DNA of 64,000 nucleotides from Apteryx mantelli (GCF_036417845.1 NC_089981.1:28324553-28388552); one strand, 5' to 3'. Positions 1 to 13,789 are shown, counted from the first letter of the stretch. Notes: generated by a model from the sequence alone, not told the origin. Numbers and translations are program-made.

Positions 1-3000
1 TACAAAAAAGGCTCTATTCACACTAAAAAGGCTACCTACCAGTTCAGTGAGAAGAAGGCAAGCAAAGAGTTATCCTACACCCTGCTAACATATTCACATA
101 AAACTCATCCAATTTTGTTAAGACCTTTTGTAGAGAATCAAAAGTTAGTGAAGATTGTATTGTAATTCCTCTTCCTGACCTGAAAGTCACGCAGCTGGAT
201 TCAAGTAGGCCAGAAATGTGTGCTTTACAGAAACACCCTGTGTTTTTTTTTTCCCCAAGCTCTGAAAGTTTATACTGCTGACCCTGCCCTCCATACCAAC
301 AGCTGAGTCTCTAGTAGGAACTCATGACAGAAGACAATTTGTCGCAACAGTCAGATAGTCAGCTGGAGGAAAGAACTACCTGGTTTTATCAATGCCAACC
401 TATATGTTTTCCTTCTAATGGGGCAAAAGTTACATATTGCTCACTAGGTCTTAAAGATTCTAGTTTTGTGGGACACCATCAAAATTTAAATACCGCAGAG
501 GTAAATAATGTGCTGCTTGATCCAACAGCACCTTTCGAAGTCAATGTAGAAATGTTCATTAGCATCAGTGAGATTTGGATCAGATGCTTATTTCCTTAGT
601 CAGAGGTAATATAATGTAATTGGCTGGTCAACAGAGGTTGCAAGCATGAAGAACGCAGAACCTTGAGCTATGTATCAGCTAAGAGCAGGTAAGCATGAAG
701 GAAAAGCCGTATTTCTTACAAGTGCTCTCGGCTATGGAAACTTTGTGTTGAGAAACCTTCATGCATTTTGTCAACATTGTGAGCATGCATGTCGTATGAT
801 TCGCATCCCTTCTGGATGGGGCTAAATCCCGCTCCATACTACACAGGAACATGTTGCAACCCCCCCCTGCAAATTTCACTAGCTGGTGCTGGTATAAAGG
901 GGCTGTTAGCTGTTGAACCAGGAGCTACTGTGGTGAAAAATTCAGATACTATTTACTGTTGCAATACATTTGCAGCTCTTGTGATAATGCAGCTGGAGAA
1001 AACATAGCTATTCCGTATGAACAAGAAATTACATTGAAAATGTTTAAAATTCAAAATCAAGTAAGAAAAGAATTAAGAAATGTAACAGAAGGAAATATTA
1101 TAAAATGGTACTGTGTAATCACCTTTTTCTTACAAGGATGACTGTACCTGATCTTGATCCAAATTTTGAATAAGGTATGAGGAGGAAATACAGGTATAGC
1201 ATAATAACATTTTATATCTCAGCTATTTTTATTTCTCCATATTGAAGACAATAGCAAAGTGAGTGGCAATGAAGCTTTGCATTACTGATGTGGTAGAAAT
1301 ATCAGAAAATTAATACATATTGTAGAGAATCTCCTCATTTTTTATGCCTTTCAATTTACTGCATGGACTTAGTATATGACAAAATACATAATTAAGGTAT
1401 TTAAATGATGACCTTACAAATTATAGTCCGATATAACTTTCAAATGTAACTTTCCAAATCTTAAATTGCGTGCTGTACAAGTAAGACAGGTCAACACTGA
1501 GATATAATCAAAACTATGACTAATGATACCCATCATGTTAAGAAAAAGAAAAAAAAAATCATACTAATTTCTGACCAAGCTAGCTAGGCAGCACTCAGGC
1601 CAGCCTCATGAAGACTGTCACGTGCTGCTGTGCTGGTGGGTATGGAAACAACTGAGCAGATCTGGAAAACTGCAAGTGAGTAGAGCTACCCTGATGTATA
1701 TCCACTAGGGATTTAATAAAGCGCTTGTATGAAATGCTGTCATTTAATGCAAGTGACGCCGAAAATGGCTGCCATGGATCATATTGTTCAAAGATGTCAC
1801 TCTCTACATGTGAGCAACAATACGCTAATGCCAGCACCCATTTTAGTGAGATAGATAACTAAATAGGCCCAGTATATGTGAGATCTGAGGTGCTGGAACT
1901 GCCAAAACGAGCAGAATCGGTGCGTTTCTGTCACACAGGAGGAACAGCAGACTGTCAGAGGAAACACCTGACAGACCATAAAACTGCAACAGGATCATGT
2001 AGGACCCCCCCCCCCCAAACTGATGCAGCTGAAAGCAAACTAGAAGAATAAAACAAGTAGGGTGTTAGCAGTCATCCATCATCTCCAAGACAATTTTCAG
2101 AAGTCAACCCCTGTGCCTTTGAAGGTACATGCACATCCCATACCGGCTCAAATGGCAGCCTACGCTACAGTGTTATTCAAATGACATTCTTCTCATGCAC
2201 AAAATGAGTGGATGGCCCCTGTGTCCATGAAGCACCTACACCTCGATGCGGCGCAGACCCTGGGAAGTGATGCCAGGTAGGAGCAATCAACAAAAGACAA
2301 GAAGTTCAAAGAGCAGAACATTAACCACAGCCACTGGGGACTTGTTATTTCTGGGTCAGTTACTTACTGTCCATGTGTCTTTACTTAAGTCATTCAGCTT
2401 CTGTGTGTCTTTTTTCTGCTTGGTTGGGCTCCTTCAATTGCTAGCAGGACTTCAGTTATGGACTGTATTTATATGTTTAGAGCTTGGTTGAGGCCTCTGG
2501 GCATGACAATATTGCTGCTGCTGATCAATTGCTCCCACAGATGAGGAAAGGCATGATGGAGACACTCGTGTGTCTTGCCATAGCTGCTCCCGTGCTCAGA
2601 AACTGCAGCAGTAGGAGACCCACTCAAAGAGGGGGACAACGGGGCCAGGAGCTGCATATGGATGAAGGAAGAATCAAGGGCTTGGCAAAAAAGGGTAGAA
2701 ATGGTAGCTTATGATTTTCAATGATAAAGGCTGAGAAGATGCTCTAGTGTAAATAATCCTTGGATGTGCAGCTGTAAGGACAGTTAATACAGAGTTCCCA
2801 TTAAAAATCTCTCAGGAGATCCTGTAACATTAAGTAAAATTAGCCCAAAGGCCCAAATTCTACCTTCAAATCAGGCATCATTCAGTGAAATTAAAAAGCC
2901 CCTAAACGAGTGCAAGATCAGATTCAAAGAACACACTGATGAGGTCTAAGTTTGTTAGATGGGTGACTCAGATACAAGAAGGGTGTTGACTGAGCCAAGA

Positions 3001-6000
3001 AAGAAAAACAACTTACTGGGAGCACACCAGCGAAAACCCATACAAGATGAGAGCAACCACACTAGTCCTGCACTGCAGATAAAAATGCCCTGGCGATGAT
3101 AGCTCCCTGTGCAAGCCCTTCCAAAAGGCTTATATTATATTTTTTATATATACACACACATATACATGTAACTCACCTTGGGCAAAATAACAACTGCCTT
3201 TCAAGCATGCAGTTTTGCTCATGTATGCAATTACACTTTGAAAATTACATCCCCAAAGTTTAGTGAGCTGATCCCGTGAGGACAAAGGCGTGTGCCGCCG
3301 TCGCATGGACATGCCATGTGCATTGGGCTGTGCGAACGTGAAGAGCCTGGGCACCTTCGGGTAAACGGCCTCCTTCATGCGGATAGAGCTGGGCTGGTTG
3401 GGATTAGAGAACTACACATCAGTGGAAAATAACTACTGTGTGCAGATCACATGTCTCATAACTTCTTACTACTAAAAATTGATGTAGCTACAAAAATTAG
3501 TGCTCTCAATTTTACATTAAGTGTTTTTTTTAAAGAGTTATTAATTAGTATGTGCTGATACTGCAAGTTTTCATTACTTTCACCAGTCATCCATGTTATA
3601 TATTTAGACTGTGTAGGAGATCATTATGTTATGCAACAGCCTTTTTTTAGATTATTATGAATACAGTAATGAAGCATTTTAGAATCTTTTCCTTGTCCTG
3701 GTTATTGAAAGATATTTGGTGGAATTGGTGCCAGACAGGCATCATGAGATCTGTTAACCATGACTTTGGACTGTACCAGTTACTCCAACTTACCAGCAAA
3801 ACTTTTTATTCAGATGATTATTGTGTGCATTTTGCAAACCTTTGGCACTGTTGAGTGCTTTGCACCTGCAAATAATTCCCCAGAAGTGCCTGGCACTGCT
3901 ATCGTGACTTGGTGCTCAGCCGTGTCTGTGTTGGTCCATTAAGTCCTGGAGACATTTATTATGAAGCTAAATTTTATTCAACCACATCTCACAATGAGTA
4001 GAAAGTATAATATAAATATTAGAGCTACACTTGGTAGAAACAGTAAACAATACGCTGTTTCCTAGTGTAGATATGAATGTTGTTTAATTTGTGTCTGAAA
4101 TAATTGCACAGGGGAGACTTCATTACATTGATACAAAGCACAACATAGGCAAACTTTTCCTCTCTGATATTTAAGAATATTCCTGTACAGAAGTTAAATT
4201 TTTTTGTTTAGAAAGACTAAAAATGACCACCTTATCTTTTTAGTAACTGATTAGGCCTCTGATAGTGTATAAGGCAGATGAGCAATTGAAAATATTTATG
4301 TACTTTCAAACAGTACCTTGAGCAAGTCCTTAGGTGCAGATCCTTAAGTTAAGTAGATGTCCAACTCCTAAGAAAAACTGAAATCAGTGGGACTTTCCCA
4401 TGTACATTTCAGTCACTGGAAATGCTTTAACCAACTGAGGGTAGGTGCCACAGCGCTTTGAGGACCAGAGCCTTAAGGCAAGATTTTAAAAGATATTGGC
4501 ATGCCTAACTATTTTAAAAAGCAGCCCAGGAGCAGTGCCAGAGTAACCCTTTTAAGCCATCTGGCACCCACCCCATGGGCCCTGCCATGGAAGGACATCC
4601 GTGGATGTCCTGTCCCACTTCACTTGGGTCCGTTTTGCAAGGCTGTGCCTGTGTTTTGGGCAGCCAGGCGCTGAGCACATGCGTGGACCAGAGCTGAACT
4701 GGTGTACCGGCACTCAGCAAGCTGCAGTGATTTAATTACGAGCCAGGACTCTTAAATCTTACCGAAAGTCAATAGGACTTAGGCTACAAAGGAGTATGTG
4801 TTTGAAGGTGTTCAGGTGCCTAAATGTCACTACAAGGGTGGTGAGGGCTAGAAACATTGTGCTTGCATATTAATGTGGCCCACTGCTGGTAGATAGTTCA
4901 ATACATGATGCAGCTTCTCAAGTTGTGCATCTATAAACATCCATCATCAGCAAAGGACAGTTTATAGATTGAAAGAGAGGATAATGGGGAGGATGGTAAT
5001 TTAAATCATCATACTTAATTGGACATAAGGATTCCTAACATCCTCTTACTTTCCTAATTGCTAATATACTTAACACTGATTTTATCAATAGTCCATGATA
5101 TAAAAAATTACTTGATATCAGCTCATTAGTTAATTAATTTTGGGGGGGACACCCAATGAAGCCAAAAGTAGACTGAAGACCCAGACTTCTCCTTGAGTAA
5201 AAGGAGCAGCTCTGCCTTTGGTGCAGTGGTGCTAATTCCACCTGGCCTGCATGTTTTTCAAGTTATTTCCAGAAATGCAGCTTTGCAAAGTACAAAGAAG
5301 AAGTAAATTAACAGGACCAACCCTTCTTTTCAACTTTTGAGAGTTTATCTTTAGGATAAGGAAGCTCCAGGGTTAACCACACACAGCTCAGCACTGCCCT
5401 TACTTCTGCTTGTTTAAGGAAAAATCCACAAGGTATAAGAGAACTATTGCAGAATAAGAGAAACTACAGAATTAAAATAAATATATATCTCAGTTTTTCA
5501 AAGACCCTCTAAATAGATGAACAAGTATATTAAGAAATGTGATATACAGTTAGTTTTTCTATGAGAATAAATCTGTGCTAAATCAGAGACAAATACTGGT
5601 TATTTTATCCAAACAAGCACTCTGAGATGTGTTTAGTGTATGCCTTTTCTGGAAAGAATGAAATAAACATATACTTTTTTTACATTATGCAAGAGTTGGG
5701 GGGACTGAATGTTTTCGGTTACCCAACCCAACAAACAAAAGTATTTCAAGCCAGCTCGTTTTACTTCTAAAATATCATGGCTGGAAAGGGACACATAGCC
5801 AGTTAATGCAGCTCAACTGATGTGCAGTAACACACTAAGTGATGGTCTGTCCATACCTTAAGGTCACCTCATTTATTTACAAGTAAGGCTATGTAGGATT
5901 GGTCCTTAGTTGTCCCCCCCCCCTTTTTTTTTCCTTTATTGCTAATTTAAGAGGGGGGCAGGAAGTGCAAGAAAGCATGTTCCAATTCATTGTTTTCCCA

Positions 6001-6800
6001 ATGCGCTGATCTTTCCTTCACTGTCCGTTGAGCCAAAATTTAATCATCTCTTTTCTAACAATGTCATCTACCAAGTGAAATGATCACACTTTTTTCCAAA
6101 TACTGGCAAATGCTTGGTTTCATTTTTCTCGTCTACAGGCTCCACATATGTGACTTTTGATGGGATGGAAACCTCTCTGCCTGTCTCTTTCTTGGTCTTT
6201 TTGCTTTCACCTTCTGCATATGATATATCAAAGTGTCTTTACCACTGGAGAAAATTTAATTTCCCCATTGGAGGTGAGCAATATAACCTAGATTAGCAGC
6301 GTTTCTACTTATTATCTATAGAGAAACTCAAACTCCAGGTCTTGCTTCATGGTAACTATCCTTCTGGGGGGAAAACCACCAATTTTTTTACCCTGATTTT
6401 CTTCCCCCCATCTATACAGATAGTCTATAGGTAGTGTTACGTGACTGTGCTTTCCTCCTCTTGAAGACAAAAGTGATGACTTTTTTGCAGCCTCAAAGTC
6501 TGTTACAAACGCCATTGTTTGTCCCAATTCTCCCCACAACCTACACTTACCCCTCTAGCTTCATGTGATGATTTATTATTAAACAGCATATTTTCCATTA
6601 TGGAAAAAGGGGGGGGTGGAAAAAGGGGGGAGTACCAAACAAACTCCAGTGGCTGTATTCAAAGTGTAATGCTTCTTATCACAAATAATTTAAAAAATGC
6701 AAGAACCCCAATTTGCAGGTAGGAGGCCCACTTGAGGGATCAGTTAAAATTTACTCCTTTATACACATGCCAACTTTGACTTCAAAAAGACTTTATTCCC
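1..6800. other. AT-rich non-coding stretch, no gene seen
   Basis: Open frames here are all under about 95 codons and none resembles a known protein. The stretch holds C runs at 2005-2016 and 5914-5923, a short TA/CA-rich patch near 3133-3166, and the homeodomain-like TTAGTTAATTAATTTT near 5125-5140. A purine-rich direct repeat (TGGAAAAAG followed by 6-7 G) occurs twice at 6601-6630. I see no CpG island. Confidence 0.6.
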
Positions 6801-6804
6801 AAGG

Positions 6805-7110
6805 ATAAACAAACAACCCAATATTTGTGTAATATAATTAAGTGAAGGCATCTTTAAATGTCATACCAGCTTGTGCCATGCTTTAAATTGTTATGCATCA
6901 ACAGAATTTAACGAGATGGCCAAGGATCCTGCTTCCTGCGTGAATGCGATAAGCCACAAATACTGTATAGCTCTTTAATAGATTGCCAAAATAAAGCATT
7001 TTGTATGCAAATTATTCATGGAGTGGCAAAGCTAATATAGTGCCAAAATTACGCCCACTGGTCCTCTGCAATTAGTAGTTAAGTTGAAGTATCTTCAAAC
7101 TGCAGAATTT
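6805..7110. promoter_or_regulatory. Candidate conserved enhancer-like block with POU octamer
   Basis: This AT-rich stretch is dense in developmental transcription-factor motifs, has little low-complexity sequence and is not coding. It includes a perfect octamer ATGCAAAT at 7005-7012 followed at once by TATTCATG, a TTATGCATCA near 6891-6900, GCGATAAG near 6947-6954, and GCAATTAGTAG near 7068-7078. The texture resembles vertebrate conserved non-coding elements. Conservation itself was not tested; a multi-species alignment would decide. Confidence 0.4.
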
Positions 7111-8490
7111 CTTTCAGTGTTTCCCAATACTTGAAACATCTTTTCATTTACGAAAATATGAAATAGCAGCTTTTATTTTCCCTTTAAGGTTTAGGGTATG
7201 TGTGTGCTATAGCAGAGAGGTGGCAAATGGGATCTAATCAGAATAATTGCACATAGGCTGCACAGGAAATAAGTATAAAAGTCCAGTGACTTGCAAGAAA
7301 GTTGAAGGAGAAAGAAAAAAATTGATCCCCTCCCCCCAAAAATACGTGAGCCTTATGAAGTCAGGATGAAAAAACGAACTAACTAAAAACAAAAAAGTCT
7401 ATACTTAATAACAGCAAAGAATAAAATAAAAAATATAAGCAGCCGGATTGCAGTGCCATGTACTTTTTAGCTTCTTTCAGATACCTCCCAGTCCAAGAAA
7501 CACCTGTATATTCCTAACATTTCTAGCAGAAAACTTCTTTGGTGGAAACTAGATAGAGAAGCAGCCATTACAAAAAGCCAACACCTGTAAATCCTGTACC
7601 CCACAGCTTAACTGGCAAGAAATCACCTGAACTGTTCTTTTGCAAACAGACTCGGAGACAAACCACCCATATTCAAGGGTTTCTAATATAAAGTTAAGTA
7701 CACAAATGACTGACAAGAACAAAGCACATTATATGGAAAATATTTGCAAAATTTTCACTTTTAATTTTTAAGTATTTATATTCTCTCCTGAATATCAGCA
7801 GAAAGGCAACAAATATTGCAAGAAAGAGAAAGAGAGAAAGAAGAAAAGAAAAAGGACTTCCCAGATTCCAAATTTCCAGTGAAAAACCTCTTTTCCTCAT
7901 TCTTCAGCTGTCTGAGACCATCTCTCATGCAAACTTAGGGCAGATAAGGGAGTGGTGGAAAGGAGAAAAAGAAGAGTTGCTCCTTAGCAGAGAAATGGTT
8001 GGGAAAAATTTTAACCACAAGGTAGGAAATTGCTAAGTATTCAGGCAACTTTTACATTCTTTGGTGTCATTTATAATACTGAGGAGAAATTAAGCATGAT
8101 GAAAAACTAGACGAGCAGGTAGTTCCTGTAGATCATGTTCATTTTCTGTAGTGTTAATGCCAACTGTATTTTTCATTTACAATCTAATCATCAAAAAGGT
8201 ATAGTACATGTCAAGGGCTTGTGACAATGATTTAAGGAGTCTATGTCAAACTGCTTGGACCTAAATGGCCTTTCTAAACTAACCTGGAGGATTTACTACC
8301 AGCTAAACAAAAAATGCAATTTTGATCACAAACTATTTTCTAAAATTTTGTGGGATGCCATAAACAACTGCATGCAGCCCAGTGAACTCCAAAAGTTGTA
8401 ATTATGGTCTACAGCTTTTCAGTAAGGGAAGGGGGGGACATGGGGTGGGGACACAAAACCGAGAACCACCACTTGCCTACTTGGGTGTTA
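7110..8490. other. AT-rich non-coding stretch, no gene seen
   Basis: No open frame of interest is present. An A/G-rich purine tract lies near 7818-7856, and the remainder is unremarkable A/T-rich sequence leading to the CpG-rich zone at 8.5 kb. I see no named repeat. Confidence 0.5.
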
Positions 8491-8509
8491 AGGGGGGAGC
8501 TGGGTAACA

Positions 8510-9075
8510 GGTCTTACGGCAGAGAACGGCGGTCCCTTGGAAGACAAACGAAAGCGACTACCGCCTTTTAAGAGGGCAGATGTTGCATCTGGAATAGGAG
8601 ACGTGCTACCGCCGCGTATCTGCCGGACAAAACCCGGCGGCGGCGTTGGGAGCGCGTTGCCCGCACCGCAGGCCGCAGCACGCGGGCTGGGCTGGCTGGC
8701 AAATAGACCCCGCGCGCTCGGGACGGCGCGAGGGACTTGGCTGGTCGGGGGCCCGCACTGATGAGTCCTCGTCGATTTTGTTAGAAGAGGGGGGGAAAAG
8801 GAAAAAAAAAAAAGAAAATAAAAAAAGATGGCAGCCAATGAAAATCAATGTGCTGATGCTCCACTGCCTTAAATACCAGCAGAGCAAACAAACAGCCCCA
8901 AACAATAGAGCAGGAGCCATATATCAATTGCCCTAAACGCTGCGGCGGGCGACGGCGGCTGCGCGGCGGCGATAATGGGCCGCTATTGTTCTGCGGCGGC
9001 TGGCGGCGCGATAAGGCTCCTGCGCCGCGGCGATAGCGGCAGCGGGCAGGCTCCGCACCGCCATTCCGGCGTTTC
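8510..9075. promoter_or_regulatory. CpG island, two lobes (8515-8765 and 8935-9070)
   Basis: CpG dinucleotides are frequent in both lobes, including GCGGCGGGCGACGGCGG-type runs, against an almost CpG-free background. The AT-rich 8766-8934 gap between the lobes carries SOX-like and CCATATATCA motifs. Open frames across the island (up to 116 codons) are in several phases and on both strands, resemble no family, and read through CpG repeats, so I treat them as chance. It could be a promoter of an unannotated transcript or a CpG-rich developmental enhancer. Confidence 0.6.
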
Positions 9076-9190
9076 CTGGGTCTCAGGAAAAGGTTCTGTT
9101 AAGCCCACTGACCCCAATTGAATATTAATTAGCTAATTAACAGATTTATTGTTCCACGCAATTTCTGGAGAGGCAATTTTTTTTTTTCAA
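8820..9190. promoter_or_regulatory. Candidate conserved element: SOX, GATA and homeodomain motifs
   Basis: AACAATAG at 8901-8908 and its inverted copy CTATTGTT at 8983-8990 form a SOX-type pair. GATAAT (8971), GATAAG (9010) and GATAGC (9032) are GATA-like. A perfect 16-base palindrome TTAATTAGCTAATTAA at 9125-9140 combines two homeodomain core sites head to head. The block goes from CpG-rich to AT-rich within 100 bases and has no open frame. It reads as an enhancer; binding and conservation are inferred. Confidence 0.5.
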
Positions 9191-9194
9191 GTGC

Positions 9195-12100
9195 CATTAT
9201 TTTTTTAAATTATTTTTTGCATTGTGTATAATTGAATCTTTGCAGCTGCCAGCATCTTCTGCATGATTTGGCAAAAAAAAGAAAGAAAAAGCACTTAGAG
9301 CTTTTTCTTTTTCTTTTTTTTTTTTCTTTTAAACCAAAATGTTTCCAGTCGCTTCAGTTGGTGTTTGGGGGTGGGGGAAGGAAGGGAGTCGGAAAGAGAC
9401 AGCTGATTTATGTCGTATTGTACAGATTTATTTAGTTTTTAAGGCCTAACTTAAAAATGTCCACACTTTCTTTTTTTTCCCCTATTGTGATTCACGGGTC
9501 TATTTTTTAGCCTGGGGTTACTATACTATGCACTATTATTCCCTGGAAAGAAAGTGAAGTCTGTTTCCCACCTTTCTTTATACATCCTTCTAAATATTAC
9601 ATATCTTTCCTCTATTCTTATCTATTTATTCTCAGTCTTTTCTGCTACGTAGCCACTCTCTGCACTGGCACGGATGCAGAGGGCTTTCCACCGCTCTCAG
9701 GCAAGCCGGTCCCTGTCCGTCCTGTTGGAGGCTGGCTTTCATGGAACAGCATGGGATTATTTCTTCAGCAATATTTTTGTCCCCACAGGTTAATCCTGTG
9801 AAAGCAAAGTATTCTTCTAAATGCTGACTTATTGGTAAGGAAAGGCAAGCTGCTATTTTACCGTATGGACAATTTCTGACCATTTCAAATAAATGTATCT
9901 GGACTGGCCATTCTAGGAGCTTTGCAATTAACTGGATGACGGGTCGTGGCAGCCTGTCCGCACGGTGCTGTTTTCAGGGCAGGGGGCTCATTGCACCTTT
10001 CTTGCATATCATTTACCGCATCTTATCTTTTCCTAAAGAACTCGGCTGTCTCTTAAGTAAACTTTTGTTACTTTTGCTAATACTGTCCAAAGTAACATAA
10101 AAAGTCTTTAAAGTTCCTAGATCAAAAATCAAGACATGCTTATAATTTTATAGTGTGCAGTGGAAAATATTAACAGAGAGCATCATTATCCCATTAAAGG
10201 TAGAAAAGACAGAAACAACAGTGCACTAGAGAACAGAAAACACAAGACTTAAATGATGAGACAGTACATGCAGGTCTCCTAAGTCCATACACCTGAACTT
10301 AAAACTAGTTCTTGTTTCTAAATCAGGGATTTGCCTAATCTATTGTAGCAAATGTGGCTCAGAGCTGAGGCCTCTGTCTTCCAACAGTGACTTCTTTTAG
10401 GACGCAGATCTTCCTACTCTGACCATCATGTAAACACATAGACAGCTATATTATTAAAAGCATTGTTAAAAAAAATTACAAATGTAGGATTCCTATTTTG
10501 CTGATTCTCATTACTGTGAGTCTTACGATATTGCATGGTTTTTGGAACGTCCCGTCCTCTGGAACGATATTATTGAGCGGGAATCCCAGCTCCCATGTTG
10601 TGTTTGATTTGTTGGAGTAATCGGTTTGTCTCCACGATCTCAGAGAAAGCTTGGGAAACACACCTAAGTGTAACCCAAAGGCTCAAAGAGAAATAGAGGA
10701 AATTTTGAGGCTTTGGGGGCTTTTGCTTGTATTTGTTTGCTTTTGGAGAATGCGTGGAGAAGACAATACTGTGGTTCCCAGGCAGCTCTTTGGATAACGT
10801 TATTTTTGTTGCTATAGCTTCTGTCGGTCCCGGCTAAGGCCCTTAGCTGCACGGCCTTTTCTGGGGACATCAGTTCTCACTTCACTCCCGTGGTGGCTCT
10901 CAAAAAATTTTCCTGTATCTAAAGAAGGTAACCAGGATTTGTGTGTTCGTCCATGGACAAATGAGAGTGAAAGAGGGACGAGCCTGTAAATGCTACAGCT
11001 GCGGGTGGATCCAAGCTAAATTAAGGGAGTTCATACTAGTTTCCTGCTGGAACAGTTGATATTTTTGTATTCTTTTTCTTTTTAATTAAAATACAGGCAT
11101 TCAATGAAATAATTCATTGTGAAGCACAGGTAGCTTCATAACTTCTACAGCTGACAGTAATGTCTGGAAACCTGTAAAACAATTCCTAGATGACTTGAGT
11201 CAATTTCTGGATTTACAGACGACACTGTGCTACAAAATTAAGACACAGCCCATCGAACACGTCTTTTGACCTTTACAGGTAACACTGGCCCAGATTAGAG
11301 ATACTACTACACCATGACTTAAAAAAAACCAAACCAAAACCAAACCCAAATGAGCACATTTCTGAGGAGCAGCTATTCAGGGTGTGAAACTGTGTGACTG
11401 AACTTGCAGGACGTCTACCCAGTCCATCAGCCCAGAAGAAGAAGAGCTGCAGGAGGCAGAGCTGGGCAGACCCTGCTGAAATTTGGACCCAGCTGACTGT
11501 TATATCAGTCTTTGAGAGCAGACGTGTTTGTATCTGGATGTTTTTGTCCATCACAGAGATACAGGTGAACTGAAAAATTGGATATAGGTCCAATATTCAC
11601 AGTGTTTTGCCTGGGATCTGCCTCAGATACTACAGTAGGACACCTGGTACCTAGACAAGACTTCAAGAAGTCTGTTAAGTGGCTTCCTTTGCAAGACTGG
11701 CCAAAGTGAATCAAGACATTTTAAGGAAGCACTGCTATCGTAAACTTATTTTAATTGCTATTTCTGTCTCTTTTTCACAGCTATATGCTGTCCTTCTGAA
11801 ATATGCTAGTCAGGAAGCTAGTGTTTAAACCACATGACCATTTATTCAGAAAGATGAAAAATTACACGGATTCCAAATTAAAAAAAAAAAACAAACCCAC
11901 CAAGAAATGTGATTTCTATTTAAATATAAAAGATAGGGAAGGCAAAATGTAAAGATTGCAGGAGGATTATGGAGATATGTGAACTTTGTCAGTAAAGACC
12001 CTGGACTAGACTCATCAAAAGGTTGGTGGATATTATTTCATATTGACTTTGACCTTCTACTCTAATATAATTACTAGGAACAATTTAAATAACTTTCTTT

Positions 12101-12270
12101 TTTCCAGAAAAAAAAGAAAGCATTTTCCATTGCTTATAACTGGAAAACAAAATGTTTGATTGAGGTCATCTTGACATCCATTAGTGTGATAAATGAAGTG
12201 GAATTCAAGGCTGCTCCATTATCAAGGTTCATTTTCGTTGTTCAGATCTGGTTCCCTCCCTCCCCCCCCC
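9195..12270. other. Non-coding stretch, no gene seen
   Basis: This stretch is T-rich near 9180-9330, then ordinary mixed sequence. Short frames up to 106 codons (for example on the minus strand at 11273-11593) show no recognisable domain. No CpG island or named repeat was seen. A run of 12 A lies near 11879-11891. Confidence 0.5.
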
Positions 12271-12271
12271 C

Positions 12272-12275
<4 letters not shown>

Positions 12276-12303
<28 letters not shown>
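12276..12303. repeat. (CT)n microsatellite, about 14 units
   Basis: An uninterrupted CT dinucleotide run follows a C/T-rich lead-in that contains nine to ten C in a row. It continues into T-rich sequence after a single TG interruption. It is a simple sequence repeat, likely length-variable. Confidence 0.95.
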
Positions 12304-12307
<4 letters not shown>

Positions 12308-12429
12308 TTTTTTTAATTTTTTTTTTAAACAACATGGCCTCAGACTCAAGGCTGATTACAATAATTACATTTTCTACCCATAATAGTACAAATGATTCAA
12401 AGAGTTATTCAGCATGTTTCAATGTCAGC

Positions 12430-12870
12430 ACTTAGATAAATGCTCATTCTTTCACGGGGATTTCATTTTTTATGCAGAAGGTTAGTTAGGAGCTGCACTA
12501 ACGGGAGAGCTGTCAGAAGGCAGCGAATTTACGTGCCCGGGAACTACAGTCACAATTGTCTGGAGCGCCGCGTGGCAACAACGCTGAATGGGACACTGGA
12601 TAATTTATAACTACCCCCCAATACAAGAAGAACAATTATATTGTGTGCAGTATAAAATGGCCATTATTTAGCTCAATTTTTAAAAATTATTTGAACAAAA
12701 TGCCTATCCTTTGCAAGGCTATTTTATTCTTGGTGCTAATTAGATGCCCTAGGAATACAGGATATATAAATTTCAGCCAGCAAATATATTTATGGAATTT
12801 TAATTTGCTTCTTGTATACCTCTGCCATAAACCTTATAAGCCTTCTTCAGAAGGTTTTTCATATCAAAGG
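12430..12870. promoter_or_regulatory. Candidate conserved enhancer-like block
   Basis: Motif-rich non-coding sequence including CACAATTGTCTGG (SOX-like, near 12551-12563), GGTGCTAATTAGATG (homeodomain, near 12732-12746), AGTATAAAATGG near 12648 and several TTTATGC and AAATATATTTATGG stretches. The first part has scattered CpGs and the second is strongly AT-rich. The density of recognisable motifs and absence of simple repeats are what suggests constraint; no alignment was possible. Confidence 0.4.
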
Positions 12871-12944
12871 TAAGAAAAAAGAGAGAGGGGGGAAAAAAGT
12901 AGAAGAGCGCAGTAGTTGTACGCAAGGTAGCTGCCATCTCTCTG

Positions 12945-13195
12945 ATGAGCGGGAAGACTCCAGCTGCACGTCTCTCCTTGGATACCGTAAAATTAATTGA
13001 ACCGTCTCACGGCAAAGAGAGGAGCGGTGGCCTGGGGGCACGTCGGGCCTCTCCGCTCCGCTCCGCTCCGTGTGGGGCCGGAGCCCGGCTTGGCCCCGGC
13101 CCACTGCCACCGCGGGAAGTCGCCTGCACGTGGATACGGGCGTATGGGGTTCGGGTCCGGCGGGAAAGCCGTCGACGCTGCCTGTCTCACTGTGT
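12945..13195. promoter_or_regulatory. CpG island with (CTCCG)4 tandem repeat
   Basis: CpG-dense block of about 250 bases with GC-box-like sequences. It contains four perfect copies of the pentamer CTCCG at 13051-13070. Overlapping open frames in four phases (65-154 codons) are typical of GC-rich DNA with few stops and match nothing I recognise. Possible promoter of an unannotated non-coding transcript. Confidence 0.55.
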
Positions 13196-13789
13196 GAGGA
13201 AGGCTGGGGGTTTTGGCTGCGATCTTTTGAGCAAAATCCTCCAGGTAGGAGGACTTCTCCTCTCTGAGAAAATACGGATCTGGCTTGTATCAGCATATTG
13301 CAAGCAGAGATGAGTCTGAACACAGGAAAGTATTATTGCTGTGTTCCTGGGAAGGAAAGAGCATGTTTGACATATTTGTGTGTATGCAGGCTGAAGTACT
13401 AAGCTGTGAATATTATGCTGAAAGCTTATATTCGAGTACATGCAACTTAACTTTTTGTCTAGTAACTTTTGTGCAAGGGTTGCTGGTAGCATTCTAGATA
13501 CCAGTGGCTACATTATATATAATTGCACAAGAAACGGTACAGTTGTCCCTTTTCTGCAAGCTGGAGGGGGTCATTAGCACCTACCTACAGATGTGCATTA
13601 CGGTGCCCCGAGTAAGTCTGCCTACCAGTAGCACCCTCTGCCTGTAGGATTTTCTCCCAGCCTTTCAGGGGTGAACAAAACCTATCACTGAGTAAGTCAG
13701 GGTTCACCAGTTTTTGCATAATTTCCACATAAACCTTGAAATCCAGCTACAGACAGGACAGAGAGATGGGCCAATGTTAGAAAGCTCAC

